Source: Clostridia bacterium
GTDB lineage: Bacteria > Bacillota > Clostridia > Oscillospirales > Acutalibacteraceae
NCBI GenBank assembly: GCA_017442445.1
Contig: JAFRZS010000277.1
Span: 1 to 5,903 of the forward strand
DNA length: 5,903 bases
Reading direction: 5' to 3'
Made by a program: the position numbers and the translations under genes. Each line of letters starts with the position of its first letter. Position 1 is the first letter of the stretch. Shown piece after piece: positions 1-5,879 of this stretch. The notes below the pieces were generated by a model. That model ran no database searches. It was not told where the DNA came from and worked only from the letters and a program-made list of their open reading frames with translations.

Positions 1-140
1 ACAGCTTTTATAAGCCCGATACAGCCCGATTGGAACAGATCGTCGTATTCTACTCCCCTGTCCTTGAATTTCCGTGCGCAAGAATGAACTAACGGGAGAT
101 TTTTACTTATCATTTCTTCGCGTGTTTTTTCCTCAATCAT
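1..140 (-). CDS. sigF: RNA polymerase sigma factor sigma-F (SpoIIAC), 5' part only
   Basis: This is the N-terminal 46 complete codons of a sigma-70 family factor; the rest lies beyond position 1. The translation reads MIEEKTREEMISKNLPLV, then HSCARKFKDRGVEYDDLF and QSGCIGLIKAV. This is sigma region 2.1-2.2, the core-RNA-polymerase-binding part, and it closely resembles B. subtilis sigma-F (IEKNMRLV, GYEPDDLFQIGCIGLLKSV). Sigma-F is the first forespore-specific sigma factor, and its position directly after spoIIAA and spoIIAB supports the assignment over sigma-G or sigma-B-like relatives. The ATG at 140-138 overlaps the spoIIAB stop by 8 nt, which suggests translational coupling; AGGA at 154-151 is a weak ribosome binding site. 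From this ATG only 13 residues precede the conserved N-L-x-L-V block, about 28 fewer than in B. subtilis. The only in-frame alternative before an upstream TAA at 212-210 is a TTG at 170, which has no good ribosome binding site. Family is secure; subtype is inferred from context and similarity. Confidence 0.9.
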   Translation of the reverse strand, partial: MIEEKTREEMISKNLPLVHSCARKFKDRGVEYDDLFQSGCIGLIKA

Positions 141-573
141 CAGCAGGTCTTCCTGTAATAGTTTTTTCAAGACATACTGTTGTACCTTTTCCCACTTTCG
201 AATACACTCTTATTTTGTCTGTAAAGCTCTCCATCACTGCGAAACCGAGACCTGCCCTCTCTCCTCCTAATGTAGAAAAAAGCGGTTCCATGGCTTGTCT
301 GATATCAATAATGCCGCAGCCACGGTCTTTTATTTTAATTTTGATTTTGCCGTTTTCGTATATGCCTGTCCATATGTAAATTTTTCCGACAGAATCAGGG
401 TACGCATGAACAATGCAGTTAGTGACAGCTTCACTTACTGCTGTTTTTATATCACCTAATTCATCTATAGTCGGATCAAGCTGTGCCACAAATGCTGACA
501 CTGCTACTCTTGCAAAGCTTTCGTTTACTGAACGGCTGTCAATTGTCAGTCTGAATTCATTAGTAGCTTTCAT
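133..573 (-). CDS. spoIIAB: Anti-sigma-F factor / serine kinase SpoIIAB
   Basis: SpoIIAB is a GHKL-fold protein of 146 residues, the normal family size. It binds sigma-F and holds it inactive, and it phosphorylates the antagonist SpoIIAA. The sequence aligns along its whole length with B. subtilis SpoIIAB. NESFAR (17-22) includes the arginine matching B. subtilis R20, which contacts sigma-F and SpoIIAA. AQLDPTIDEL (30-39) is followed by the ATP-binding N-box, E48 to N52 in SEAVTN. The G1 box is DRGCG (83-87), the PLFST segment is 97-101, and the G2 glycines are G108 and G110 in GLGF. A GTT strand motif near the C-terminus is also conserved. All key nucleotide-binding residues are present, so the protein should be active. 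The ATG at 573 shares its A with the spoIIAA TAA stop, and a GGAGGAG ribosome binding site sits inside the last spoIIAA codons. Its 3' end overlaps sigF. It acts in the cytoplasm of the predivisional cell and forespore. Confidence 0.97.
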   Translation of the reverse strand: MKATNEFRLTIDSRSVNESFARVAVSAFVAQLDPTIDELGDIKTAVSEAVTNCIVHAYPDSVGKIYIWTGIYENGKIKIKIKDRGCGIIDIRQAMEPLFSTLGGERAGLGFAVMESFTDKIRVYSKVGKGTTVCLEKTITGRPADD

Positions 574-896
574 TATTTTATCTCCTCCATATTCCTGATT
601 GTTGCAATTCGTTCAAGTCCTGCTAACCGCATTACTTTTGACATAGAACGAGGCACATTTATTACTTCTAATTTTCCGCTCCAAGACTGTATATTTTTAT
701 ACCGTCCCATGATAAGTCCTATCCCTGAACTATCCATAAAGGTTACAGCTGAAAAATCAAGACTTAACAATTTCGGTCTGAGTCTTATCAGCGTTTCATC
801 AATTCTTACTCTTATACCACCGGCATTATGGTGATCAATCTCTCCGTCAAGCCAGACAGTCATTCTTTCTGAGTTACCGTCAATTATTGCAGACAT
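573..896 (-). CDS. spoIIAA: Anti-sigma-F factor antagonist SpoIIAA (STAS domain)
   Basis: SpoIIAA is a single STAS-domain protein of 107 residues, slightly shorter than the 117 residues of B. subtilis. Unphosphorylated SpoIIAA binds SpoIIAB and displaces sigma-F; SpoIIAB phosphorylates it and the phosphatase SpoIIE reverses this (known for the family). The sequence shows GEIDHHNA (18-25), matching GELDHHTA of B. subtilis. It also has the signature FMDSSGIG (53-60), in which S57 corresponds to the phosphorylated Ser58. GRYKNI and a C-terminal AGLERI stretch are conserved too. The start at 896 is supported by AAGGAGG at 910-904, seven bases upstream. It is the first gene of the spoIIA operon and overlaps spoIIAB by one base. 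A general stress antagonist of the RsbV type is an alternative for the fold, but the adjoining spoIIAB and sigF argue for SpoIIAA. Confidence 0.96.
   Translation of the reverse strand: MSAIIDGNSERMTVWLDGEIDHHNAGGIRVRIDETLIRLRPKLLSLDFSAVTFMDSSGIGLIMGRYKNIQSWSGKLEVINVPRSMSKVMRLAGLERIATIRNMEEIK
582..588 (-). promoter_or_regulatory. Ribosome binding site of spoIIAB inside spoIIAA
   Basis: GGAGGAG on the minus strand lies 8 nt before the spoIIAB ATG. It falls within the codons for the final M-E-E-I-K of SpoIIAA. Ribosomes finishing spoIIAA would cover it, which fits coupled translation and helps keep the partner proteins in a set ratio. Confidence 0.8.
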
Positions 897-903
897 TTTT
901 ATT

Positions 904-910
904 CCTCCTT
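904..910 (-). promoter_or_regulatory. Ribosome binding site of spoIIAA
   Basis: AAGGAGG on the minus strand sits 7 nt before the spoIIAA ATG and fixes that start. It begins right after the U-rich tail of the hairpin at 948-917, so a transcript that stopped at that hairpin would lack the site. Confidence 0.9.
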
Positions 911-948
911 AAAATTAAAAATCCTCTATCAAATGATAGAGGATTTTT
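911..948 (-). terminator. Intrinsic terminator after folC, in front of spoIIAA
   Basis: On the minus strand, a 5' arm at 948-935 (AAAAATCCTCTATC) pairs perfectly with a 3' arm at 930-917 (GATAGAGGATTTTT) around a 4-base ATTT loop. This gives 14 bp, of which 5 are A-T at the base. The T-rich tail runs to 911. The arms are symmetrical and have a T-run on the plus strand as well, so it could work in both directions, although no plus-strand gene ends here. Its main role is likely to end the valS-folC transcript, whose last stop codon is 28 bases upstream. It leaves no room for a promoter before the spoIIAA ribosome binding site, so any spoIIA transcript starting upstream would carry this hairpin in its leader. 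Confidence 0.8.
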
Positions 949-974
949 TGTGCAAATTCTGTCTGAATCTGTAA

Positions 975-1004
975 CTTATATAAATTTTTTAATCTCACTC
1001 GCAA
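975..1004 (-). promoter_or_regulatory. Weak candidate promoter for the spoIIA operon at the folC 3' end
   Basis: On the minus strand, TTGCGA (1004-999) is followed after 18 nt by TATAAG (980-975), or after 16 nt by TATATA (982-977). Each box is only a partial match to sigma-A consensus, and AT-rich DNA gives such matches by chance. In B. subtilis spoIIA is read by sigma-H; I could not find a convincing sigma-H -35/-10 pair here. Listed because the operon needs some promoter between folC and spoIIAA unless it depends on read-through. Confidence 0.2.
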
Positions 1005-2208
1005 GATAAAGAGATCCGCAAACAAGCAAAGCTTTTTTGTCACCTGCAATTTCACGTGCTTTTAAAAATGCCTTTTCAGGATTTGCTATTGCAATACTCT
1101 CGGTATAAGCTGAAAGACTGTAAGACAAATCTTCTGCTTTAAGTGTTCTTGGATTTTCAGGCACTTGAGTCGCGATAACAGTTTGACATAATGGGGCTAT
1201 TTCTTCAATCAGCTTGTCACATTCCTTATCAGCCATCATTCCCATAACTGCAACAATTTCTTTTGTTACATGCTTTTTGAGGACATATGACAATGCTTTC
1301 GCTCCTGCTTCATTATGACCGCCGTCAAGGATTATAAGCGGATTTTCCGATATAACTTCCACTCTTGCAGGAAGTACGGTTTTCTTTATTCCGTTGAGTA
1401 TATGCTCAAATGGTATCTTAAGATTTAATGCCGCTTCAACAGTGGTAACAGTATTTAAGACCTGATGTTCACCTATCATAGGTATTTCAACCTTTATTCC
1501 CTTATATTCAATTATTGTTCCGTTTATATTTTCATCAATTACTGTGGGAATTTCAGGAATTAAAAGCTTGTTATTTTTGTCTGAAGCCGTCTGTTTTATT
1601 ACAGACAAAACATCATCGCTCTGTTGAGGATAAGCAACAGTTATTCCGTCTTCTTTTATAATTCCGCATTTTTCATATGCAATTTTTGATAGTGTGTTAC
1701 CCAGAACAGCCATGTGATCCAAAGATACAGAGGTTATTATACTGCATTCAGGTTTATTGATTATATTGGTAGAATCAAATCTGCCGCCGAGTCCTGTTTC
1801 TAATACAACATAATCACATTTCTGTCTTTTGAAATACAAAAACGCTATTGCGGTTATAACTTCAAACTCTGTGGGTTGTTCCGTCATTTTATCGGCAATT
1901 TCTTTTACCTTAAATGTACATTCTTCAAGATCGTCTTTTGATATCCATTCAGAATTTATCTGTATTCTCTCTCTGAAATCAAGGATATAAGGCGATATAA
2001 ACAAACCTGTCTTGTATCCTGCCGACTTGAGAATATTAGCCATCTGGGTGCTTACAGAGCCTTTTCCGTTAGTTCCTGCTACATGAATGAATTTCAGGTC
2101 ATTCTGAGGATTTCCTAAGCCCTCACACAGCGCACAAACTCGTTGAAGTCCGGGTTTTATCCCGAACTTCAATAATGAGTGTATATATTTTTCAGCAAAA
2201 TATTCCAT
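976..2208 (-). CDS. folC: Folylpolyglutamate synthase / dihydrofolate synthase FolC
   Basis: This is a cytoplasmic Mur-ligase-family enzyme that adds glutamate to folates with ATP, and in many bacteria also to dihydropteroate. The product has 410 residues, a usual size. The N-terminal ATPase domain shows the P-loop GTNGKGS (45-51), RERIQIN (79-85), PTEFE (112-116) and LETGLGGRFDSTN (136-148). The metal-binding region is around H165, and K180 lies in the EKCGIIK stretch where the family has a carbamylated lysine. HQVLN (248-252) leads to R282 and DGGHN (295-299) at the domain junction, then the C-terminal Mur-ligase domain ending CGSLYLASEIKKFI. DGGHN replaces the common DGAHN. The sequence alone does not tell whether it is bifunctional. 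The start at 2208 is one base after the valS stop; a longer in-frame reading to 2310 only overlaps valS and lacks family similarity. No clear ribosome binding site is seen, so it is probably coupled to valS, a neighbour pair also found in B. subtilis. Confidence 0.95.
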   Translation of the reverse strand: MEYFAEKYIHSLLKFGIKPGLQRVCALCEGLGNPQNDLKFIHVAGTNGKGSVSTQMANILKSAGYKTGLFISPYILDFRERIQINSEWISKDDLEECTFKVKEIADKMTEQPTEFEVITAIAFLYFKRQKCDYVVLETGLGGRFDSTNIINKPECSIITSVSLDHMAVLGNTLSKIAYEKCGIIKEDGITVAYPQQSDDVLSVIKQTASDKNNKLLIPEIPTVIDENINGTIIEYKGIKVEIPMIGEHQVLNTVTTVEAALNLKIPFEHILNGIKKTVLPARVEVISENPLIILDGGHNEAGAKALSYVLKKHVTKEIVAVMGMMADKECDKLIEEIAPLCQTVIATQVPENPRTLKAEDLSYSLSAYTESIAIANPEKAFLKAREIAGDKKALLVCGSLYLASEIKKFI

Positions 2209-2209
2209 A

Positions 2210-4834
2210 TTATTTACCGAGTGATTCAAGGCTTTCTCTGAGCATTGAAAGCTTTGCTTCAAGACTTTCAGCCTGTGCTCTCTGACCGTCAACAACTGCC
2301 TGAGGAGCATTACTTACGAACTTTTCGTTGTTAAGCTTATTCATAACCATATCAAGCTGTTTCTGAGCTGTTTCCATTTCTTTCTGCAAACGCTTTCTTT
2401 CAGCTTCAAAGTCAATAAGCTCACCCATCGGAATATAAATCTTAGCATCACTTGTAACAATATTTACGCTGTTTTCAAGGTTAAAATCCTTACCGATTTC
2501 AACTTCTGAAGCTGATGCTAATTTATTCATATATTCAGCAGATACTGCAAATACATCTTCTAAAGCAGTTTCAATATAAATCTTTGCTTTTCTTGAGGGC
2601 GGAACATTCATTTCAGCTCTGCGGTTTCTGATAGCCTTGATAGCTGTCATGATTTTTTCCATATTGCTTTCGTCTTCTTCAAAGTGAAGCTTTTCATCAT
2701 ATTCAGGCCACTGTGACAACATAATTGTATCGCCGTCATGCGGAAGTGACTGCCAGATTTCTTCTGTGATGAAAGGCATCATCGGGTGGAGAAGCTTGAG
2801 TGTATTGGACATGATATAAACCAATACTGCTCTTGCTGTTTCTGCTTCTTCGTTGTCCTTCTGAAGTCTGATTTTAGCAAGTTCAATATACCAATCGCAG
2901 AATACATCCCAGATAAAGTCATAAAGCTTTGATGCTGCAACACCGAGCTCAAATTTTTCAAGGTTATCTGTAACATCTTTGATAAGTGTATTGTACTGAC
3001 TGATAATCCACTTATCTTCAAGGCTGAGATTCTCAGGAATATGCGGTGCTTTTTCGTCACCCTTGAGATTCATGAGAATAAATCTTGTTGCGTTCCAGAT
3101 TTTATTAGCAAAGTTTCTGCTTGATTTAAGCTTATTTTCTGAGAAACGCATATCGTTTCCGGGGCTGTTACCTGTGAGGAATGTAAATCTCAAAGCATCT
3201 GCACCGTAATCGTCAATAAGCTGTAAGACATCGTTACCGTTGCCCAATGATTTTGACATCTTTCTGCCAAGCTCATCACGGACAAGGCCATGGATAAGAA
3301 CTGTCTGGAAGGGCTCTTTGCCTGTATGCTCAATAGCTGAGAATACCATTCTTGCAACCCAGAAGAAAATAATATCATAACCTGTAACTAATGTATTTGT
3401 GGGATAGAAATGCTTTAATTCTTCAGTTTCATTCGGCCAACCGAGTGTTGAGAACGGCCACAATGCTGATGAGAACCATGTGTCGAGAGCATCGGGATCC
3501 TGTTCAATATTCTTGCTGTGGCACTTTGAACATTCTGTGGGTTCGTCACGAAGTACCATAACCTCTCCGCAATCCTTGCAATACCATGCAGGGATTCTGT
3601 GACCCCACCAGAGCTGACGGGAAATACACCAGTCTTTGATGTTTTCCATCCAATTGAAATATGTTTTATCAAATCTTTCGGGAACAAATTTAACTGTACC
3701 GTTTTTAACTATGTCAACAGCAGGTTCTGCAAGGGGTTCCATTTTTACGAACCACTGCTTCGAAATTCTGGGTTCAACTGTTGTATGACATCTGTAGCAT
3801 GAACCTACATTGTGCTTTAAAGGTTCAACTTTGATAAGGAAACCTTCTTCGTCAAGCTTCTTTACCAATACCTTTCTGCATTCTGCAGCTGTCATGCCTT
3901 CAAATTCACCGGCATTTTCATTCATGTGGTTATCATCTGTTGTAACACAGATAATCGGAAGGTCATGTCTGAGACCGACTTCAAAGTCATTGGGGTCATG
4001 TGCAGGAGTAATTTTAACAACACCTGTACCGAAGTCCATTTCAACATATGAGTCAGCAATAACAGGAATTTCTCTGTTAACTATCGGTAACATTACTGTT
4101 TTGCCGACAATATCCTTATATCTTTCGTCGTCGGGATTTACAGCTATTGCAGTATCTCCGAGCATTGTTTCAGGTCTTGTTGTTGCAAGTTCAACATATC
4201 CGCTTCCGTCTGTAAGAGGATATCTGATGTGCCAGAAGGAGCCGTCTTTTTCCTCATATTCAACCTCTGCATCAGAGATAGATGTAAGACAATGCGGACA
4301 CCAGTTGATTATGCGTTCACCCTGATAGATAAGTCCTTTTTCGTAAAGACGTACAAACACTTCCTTAACAGCTTCTGAACAGCCTTCGTCCATTGTGAAA
4401 CGCTCTCTGTCCCAGTCGCATGAAGAACCCATACGCATAAGCTGTTCAACAATTTTATTGCCGTATGTTTCTTTCCATGCCCAAGCGCGTTCAAGGAATC
4501 CGTCACGGCCGATATCATCCTTTGTTACGCCTTCTTTTGCCATAGCTTCAACAATCTTAGCTTCTGTTGCGATTGAAGCATGGTCTGTTCCGGGAAGCCA
4601 TAAGGTATTATAACCCTGCATTCTTCTCCAACGAATCAAGGTGTCCTGTAATGTATGGTCAAGTGCATGTCCCTCATGAAGCTTACCTGTAATATTCGGG
4701 GGCGGCATCACGATAGTATAAGGTTTTTTATCAGGTTCAACCTCTGCGTGAAAATACTTATTATCAAGCCAGAACTTATAAAGTCGGCTTTCAACCTCTT
4801 TAGGTTCATATACTTTAGCTAATTCTTTCTGCAT
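2210..4834 (-). CDS. valS: Valyl-tRNA synthetase (class I)
   Basis: ValRS attaches valine to tRNA-Val and hydrolyses mischarged threonine. The product has 874 residues, typical for bacterial ValRS. In order: PPPNITGKLHEGHAL (44-58) holds the HIGH-type motif, here HEGH at 53-56; PGTDHASIATE follows. The CP1 editing domain carries TTRPETMLGDTA (218-229) and ITPAHDPNDFEVG (275-287). Cysteine pairs C179/C182 and C346/C349, and C419/C422 and C435/C438, look like two zinc sites. DTWFSSALWPFSTLGWP (451-467) precedes the intact KMSKS loop (525-529). A helical anticodon-binding domain starts near residue 610, with WCDWYIE-type similarity (CDWYIELAK). The last 65 or so residues form the coiled-coil tRNA-binding arm, rich in E/K/R/L and including NEKFVSNAP. 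The start is fixed by AAGGAGG 7 nt upstream. It has its own strong promoter and no T-box leader. The glutamate in HEGH is unusual; all other motifs are intact. Confidence 0.97.
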   Translation of the reverse strand: MQKELAKVYEPKEVESRLYKFWLDNKYFHAEVEPDKKPYTIVMPPPNITGKLHEGHALDHTLQDTLIRWRRMQGYNTLWLPGTDHASIATEAKIVEAMAKEGVTKDDIGRDGFLERAWAWKETYGNKIVEQLMRMGSSCDWDRERFTMDEGCSEAVKEVFVRLYEKGLIYQGERIINWCPHCLTSISDAEVEYEEKDGSFWHIRYPLTDGSGYVELATTRPETMLGDTAIAVNPDDERYKDIVGKTVMLPIVNREIPVIADSYVEMDFGTGVVKITPAHDPNDFEVGLRHDLPIICVTTDDNHMNENAGEFEGMTAAECRKVLVKKLDEEGFLIKVEPLKHNVGSCYRCHTTVEPRISKQWFVKMEPLAEPAVDIVKNGTVKFVPERFDKTYFNWMENIKDWCISRQLWWGHRIPAWYCKDCGEVMVLRDEPTECSKCHSKNIEQDPDALDTWFSSALWPFSTLGWPNETEELKHFYPTNTLVTGYDIIFFWVARMVFSAIEHTGKEPFQTVLIHGLVRDELGRKMSKSLGNGNDVLQLIDDYGADALRFTFLTGNSPGNDMRFSENKLKSSRNFANKIWNATRFILMNLKGDEKAPHIPENLSLEDKWIISQYNTLIKDVTDNLEKFELGVAASKLYDFIWDVFCDWYIELAKIRLQKDNEEAETARAVLVYIMSNTLKLLHPMMPFITEEIWQSLPHDGDTIMLSQWPEYDEKLHFEEDESNMEKIMTAIKAIRNRRAEMNVPPSRKAKIYIETALEDVFAVSAEYMNKLASASEVEIGKDFNLENSVNIVTSDAKIYIPMGELIDFEAERKRLQKEMETAQKQLDMVMNKLNNEKFVSNAPQAVVDGQRAQAESLEAKLSMLRESLESLGK

Positions 4835-4841
4835 CTCACTG

Positions 4842-4848
4842 CCTCCTT
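4842..4848 (-). promoter_or_regulatory. Ribosome binding site of valS
   Basis: AAGGAGG on the minus strand, 7 nt before the valS ATG at 4834. It is a near-perfect Shine-Dalgarno sequence and decides the start codon. Confidence 0.9.
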
Positions 4849-4864
4849 GTTCATTAACTTATAT

Positions 4865-4893
4865 ATTTTATCATCAGACAGTAATATTGTCAA
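4865..4893 (-). promoter_or_regulatory. Sigma-A promoter of valS-folC
   Basis: On the minus strand a perfect -35 box TTGACA (4893-4888) is followed by a 17-nt spacer and the -10 box TAAAAT (4870-4865). TG at 4873-4872 gives an extended -10. Transcription should start near 4858, leaving an untranslated leader of about 25 nt before valS. The -35 box begins two bases after the T-run of the tsf terminator, so the two signals are packed end to end. The near-consensus form suggests strong constitutive expression. Confidence 0.85.
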
Positions 4894-4894
4894 T

Positions 4895-4927
4895 AAAAAT
4901 CACCGAACCAATAAAATCGGTTCGGTG
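4895..4927 (-). terminator. Intrinsic terminator after tsf
   Basis: On the minus strand the arm CACCGAACC (4927-4919) pairs with GGTTCGGTG (4909-4901). The stem is 9 bp and GC-containing with a 9-base loop, and an extra U-A pair at the base is possible. Five Ts follow at 4899-4895. It lies 17 bases after the tsf stop codon and before the valS promoter, so it separates the tsf transcript from valS-folC. Confidence 0.9.
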
Positions 4928-4944
4928 AAAGTTTAAGTTAAAAC

Positions 4945-5865
4945 TTATTTCATCATACTTGCAACTTCATCAGCGAAATTGTCTTCTCTCTTCTGAAGTC
5001 CTTCACCCTTAGCGAAACGGATGAAGCCTGTAACTTTGATATCAGCACCGATCTTCTTAGCAACTGATTCAACATACTTAGCAACTGTAAGGTCGCCGTC
5101 CTTTACGAACTGCTGGTTAAGAAGGCAAACTTCTGAATAATATTTGCCCATTTTACCAACAACAATCTTCTCAAGAACTGCTTCGGGCTTACCTGCCATT
5201 TTGGGATCTTCCTTCATCTGTGCAACAAGGATACCCTTTTCTTTTTCAACTGTTTCAGCGGGAACTGAAGCTTCGTCAAGGAATGTGGGATTCATAGCTG
5301 CAACCTGCATAGCGATGTCTTTACCCATAGTCTTAAATTCATCATTATCAGCTGCTGTTGTTTCAAAGCTTACAAGTACGCCAACTGAACCGCCGCCGTG
5401 AACATAAGTAGCTGTAACACCTTCAACTCTTTCGAAACGGCGGATTTTCATATTCTCACCGATTGCAAGGATTTTATCCTGAAGGTTTTCTGTAACTGTT
5501 CTGTCGCTACCGAACAATTTCATTTCTGCAAGTGCTTCAACATCTGCAGGATTGTTCTCAACGATTGTCTTTGCTATATCCAATACGAATGACTGGAATT
5601 CAGCATTCTTAGCAACGAAGTCTGTTTCTGAGTTAACCTCAACAACAACACCAACATTCTTTGCTTCATCATTATATGCTAAAACAACACCTTCAGCTGC
5701 GATTCTGCCAGCCTTCTTTGTTGCTGCTGCAAGACCTTTTTCTCTCAAAAAGTCAATTGCCTTATCCATATCACCGTCAGCTTCGACGAGTGCTTTTTTA
5801 CAATCCATCATACCTACGCCTGTTTTTTCACGAAGCGCCTGTACATCTTTAGCTGTAAATGCCAT
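4945..5865 (-). CDS. tsf: Translation elongation factor Ts
   Basis: EF-Ts is the cytoplasmic guanine-nucleotide exchange factor that releases GDP from EF-Tu so it can reload GTP. The product has 306 residues, within the usual range for Firmicutes. The N-terminal UBA-like domain spans about 1-50: TAKDVQALREKTGVGMMDCK, then KALVEADGDMDKAIDFLREK. The EF-Tu-contacting signature TDFVAKN is at 81-87, with D82 and F83 matching the residues that disrupt the Mg2+ site of EF-Tu in E. coli. The core subdomain has HGGGSVGVLV (156-165), where H156 fits the conserved family histidine. The second core repeat follows and the protein ends GLQKREDNFADEVASMMK, typical of the family. AGGAGG at 5879-5874 fixes the start. 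A terminator follows the gene directly. rpsB usually precedes tsf and would lie beyond the window edge; this is expected, not seen. Confidence 0.98.
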   Translation of the reverse strand: MAFTAKDVQALREKTGVGMMDCKKALVEADGDMDKAIDFLREKGLAAATKKAGRIAAEGVVLAYNDEAKNVGVVVEVNSETDFVAKNAEFQSFVLDIAKTIVENNPADVEALAEMKLFGSDRTVTENLQDKILAIGENMKIRRFERVEGVTATYVHGGGSVGVLVSFETTAADNDEFKTMGKDIAMQVAAMNPTFLDEASVPAETVEKEKGILVAQMKEDPKMAGKPEAVLEKIVVGKMGKYYSEVCLLNQQFVKDGDLTVAKYVESVAKKIGADIKVTGFIRFAKGEGLQKREDNFADEVASMMK

Positions 5866-5873
5866 AATTATTG

Positions 5874-5879
5874 CCTCCT
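5874..5879 (-). promoter_or_regulatory. Ribosome binding site of tsf
   Basis: AGGAGG on the minus strand, 8 nt before the tsf ATG. The bases upstream to the window edge (5881-5903) are almost pure A/T and include TATAGT- and TATAAA-like strings, but any -35 box would lie at or beyond the edge, so a tsf promoter cannot be judged. Confidence 0.9.

Noticed and set aside
10..30. Short direct repeat AGCCCGAT/AGCCCGAT in sigF
   Set aside because: It comes from coding S-G-C-I-G-L with similar codons (ATCGGGCT twice), a conserved protein motif rather than a DNA element.
138..170. Alternative TTG start for sigF at 170
   Set aside because: It is in frame and would add 10 residues, but it has no properly spaced ribosome binding site; the added residues do not supply the missing sigma-F N-terminal pattern.
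74..379. Plus-strand open frames here and elsewhere (for example 3810-4325 and 5552-5881)
   Set aside because: They lie antisense to well-identified genes, lack ribosome binding sites and recognisable domains, and reflect codon bias of the real genes.
956..962. Sigma-H -10-like ACAGAAT before spoIIAA
   Set aside because: It fits the -10 pattern on the minus strand, but no AGGA-type -35 box lies 11-12 nt upstream, so a sigma-H promoter is not supported.
2206..2310. Longer folC reading starting at 2310
   Set aside because: The extra 34 residues fully overlap the valS C-terminal coiled coil, have no ribosome binding site and do not resemble FolC N-termini, which start close to EYFAEKYIHSL.
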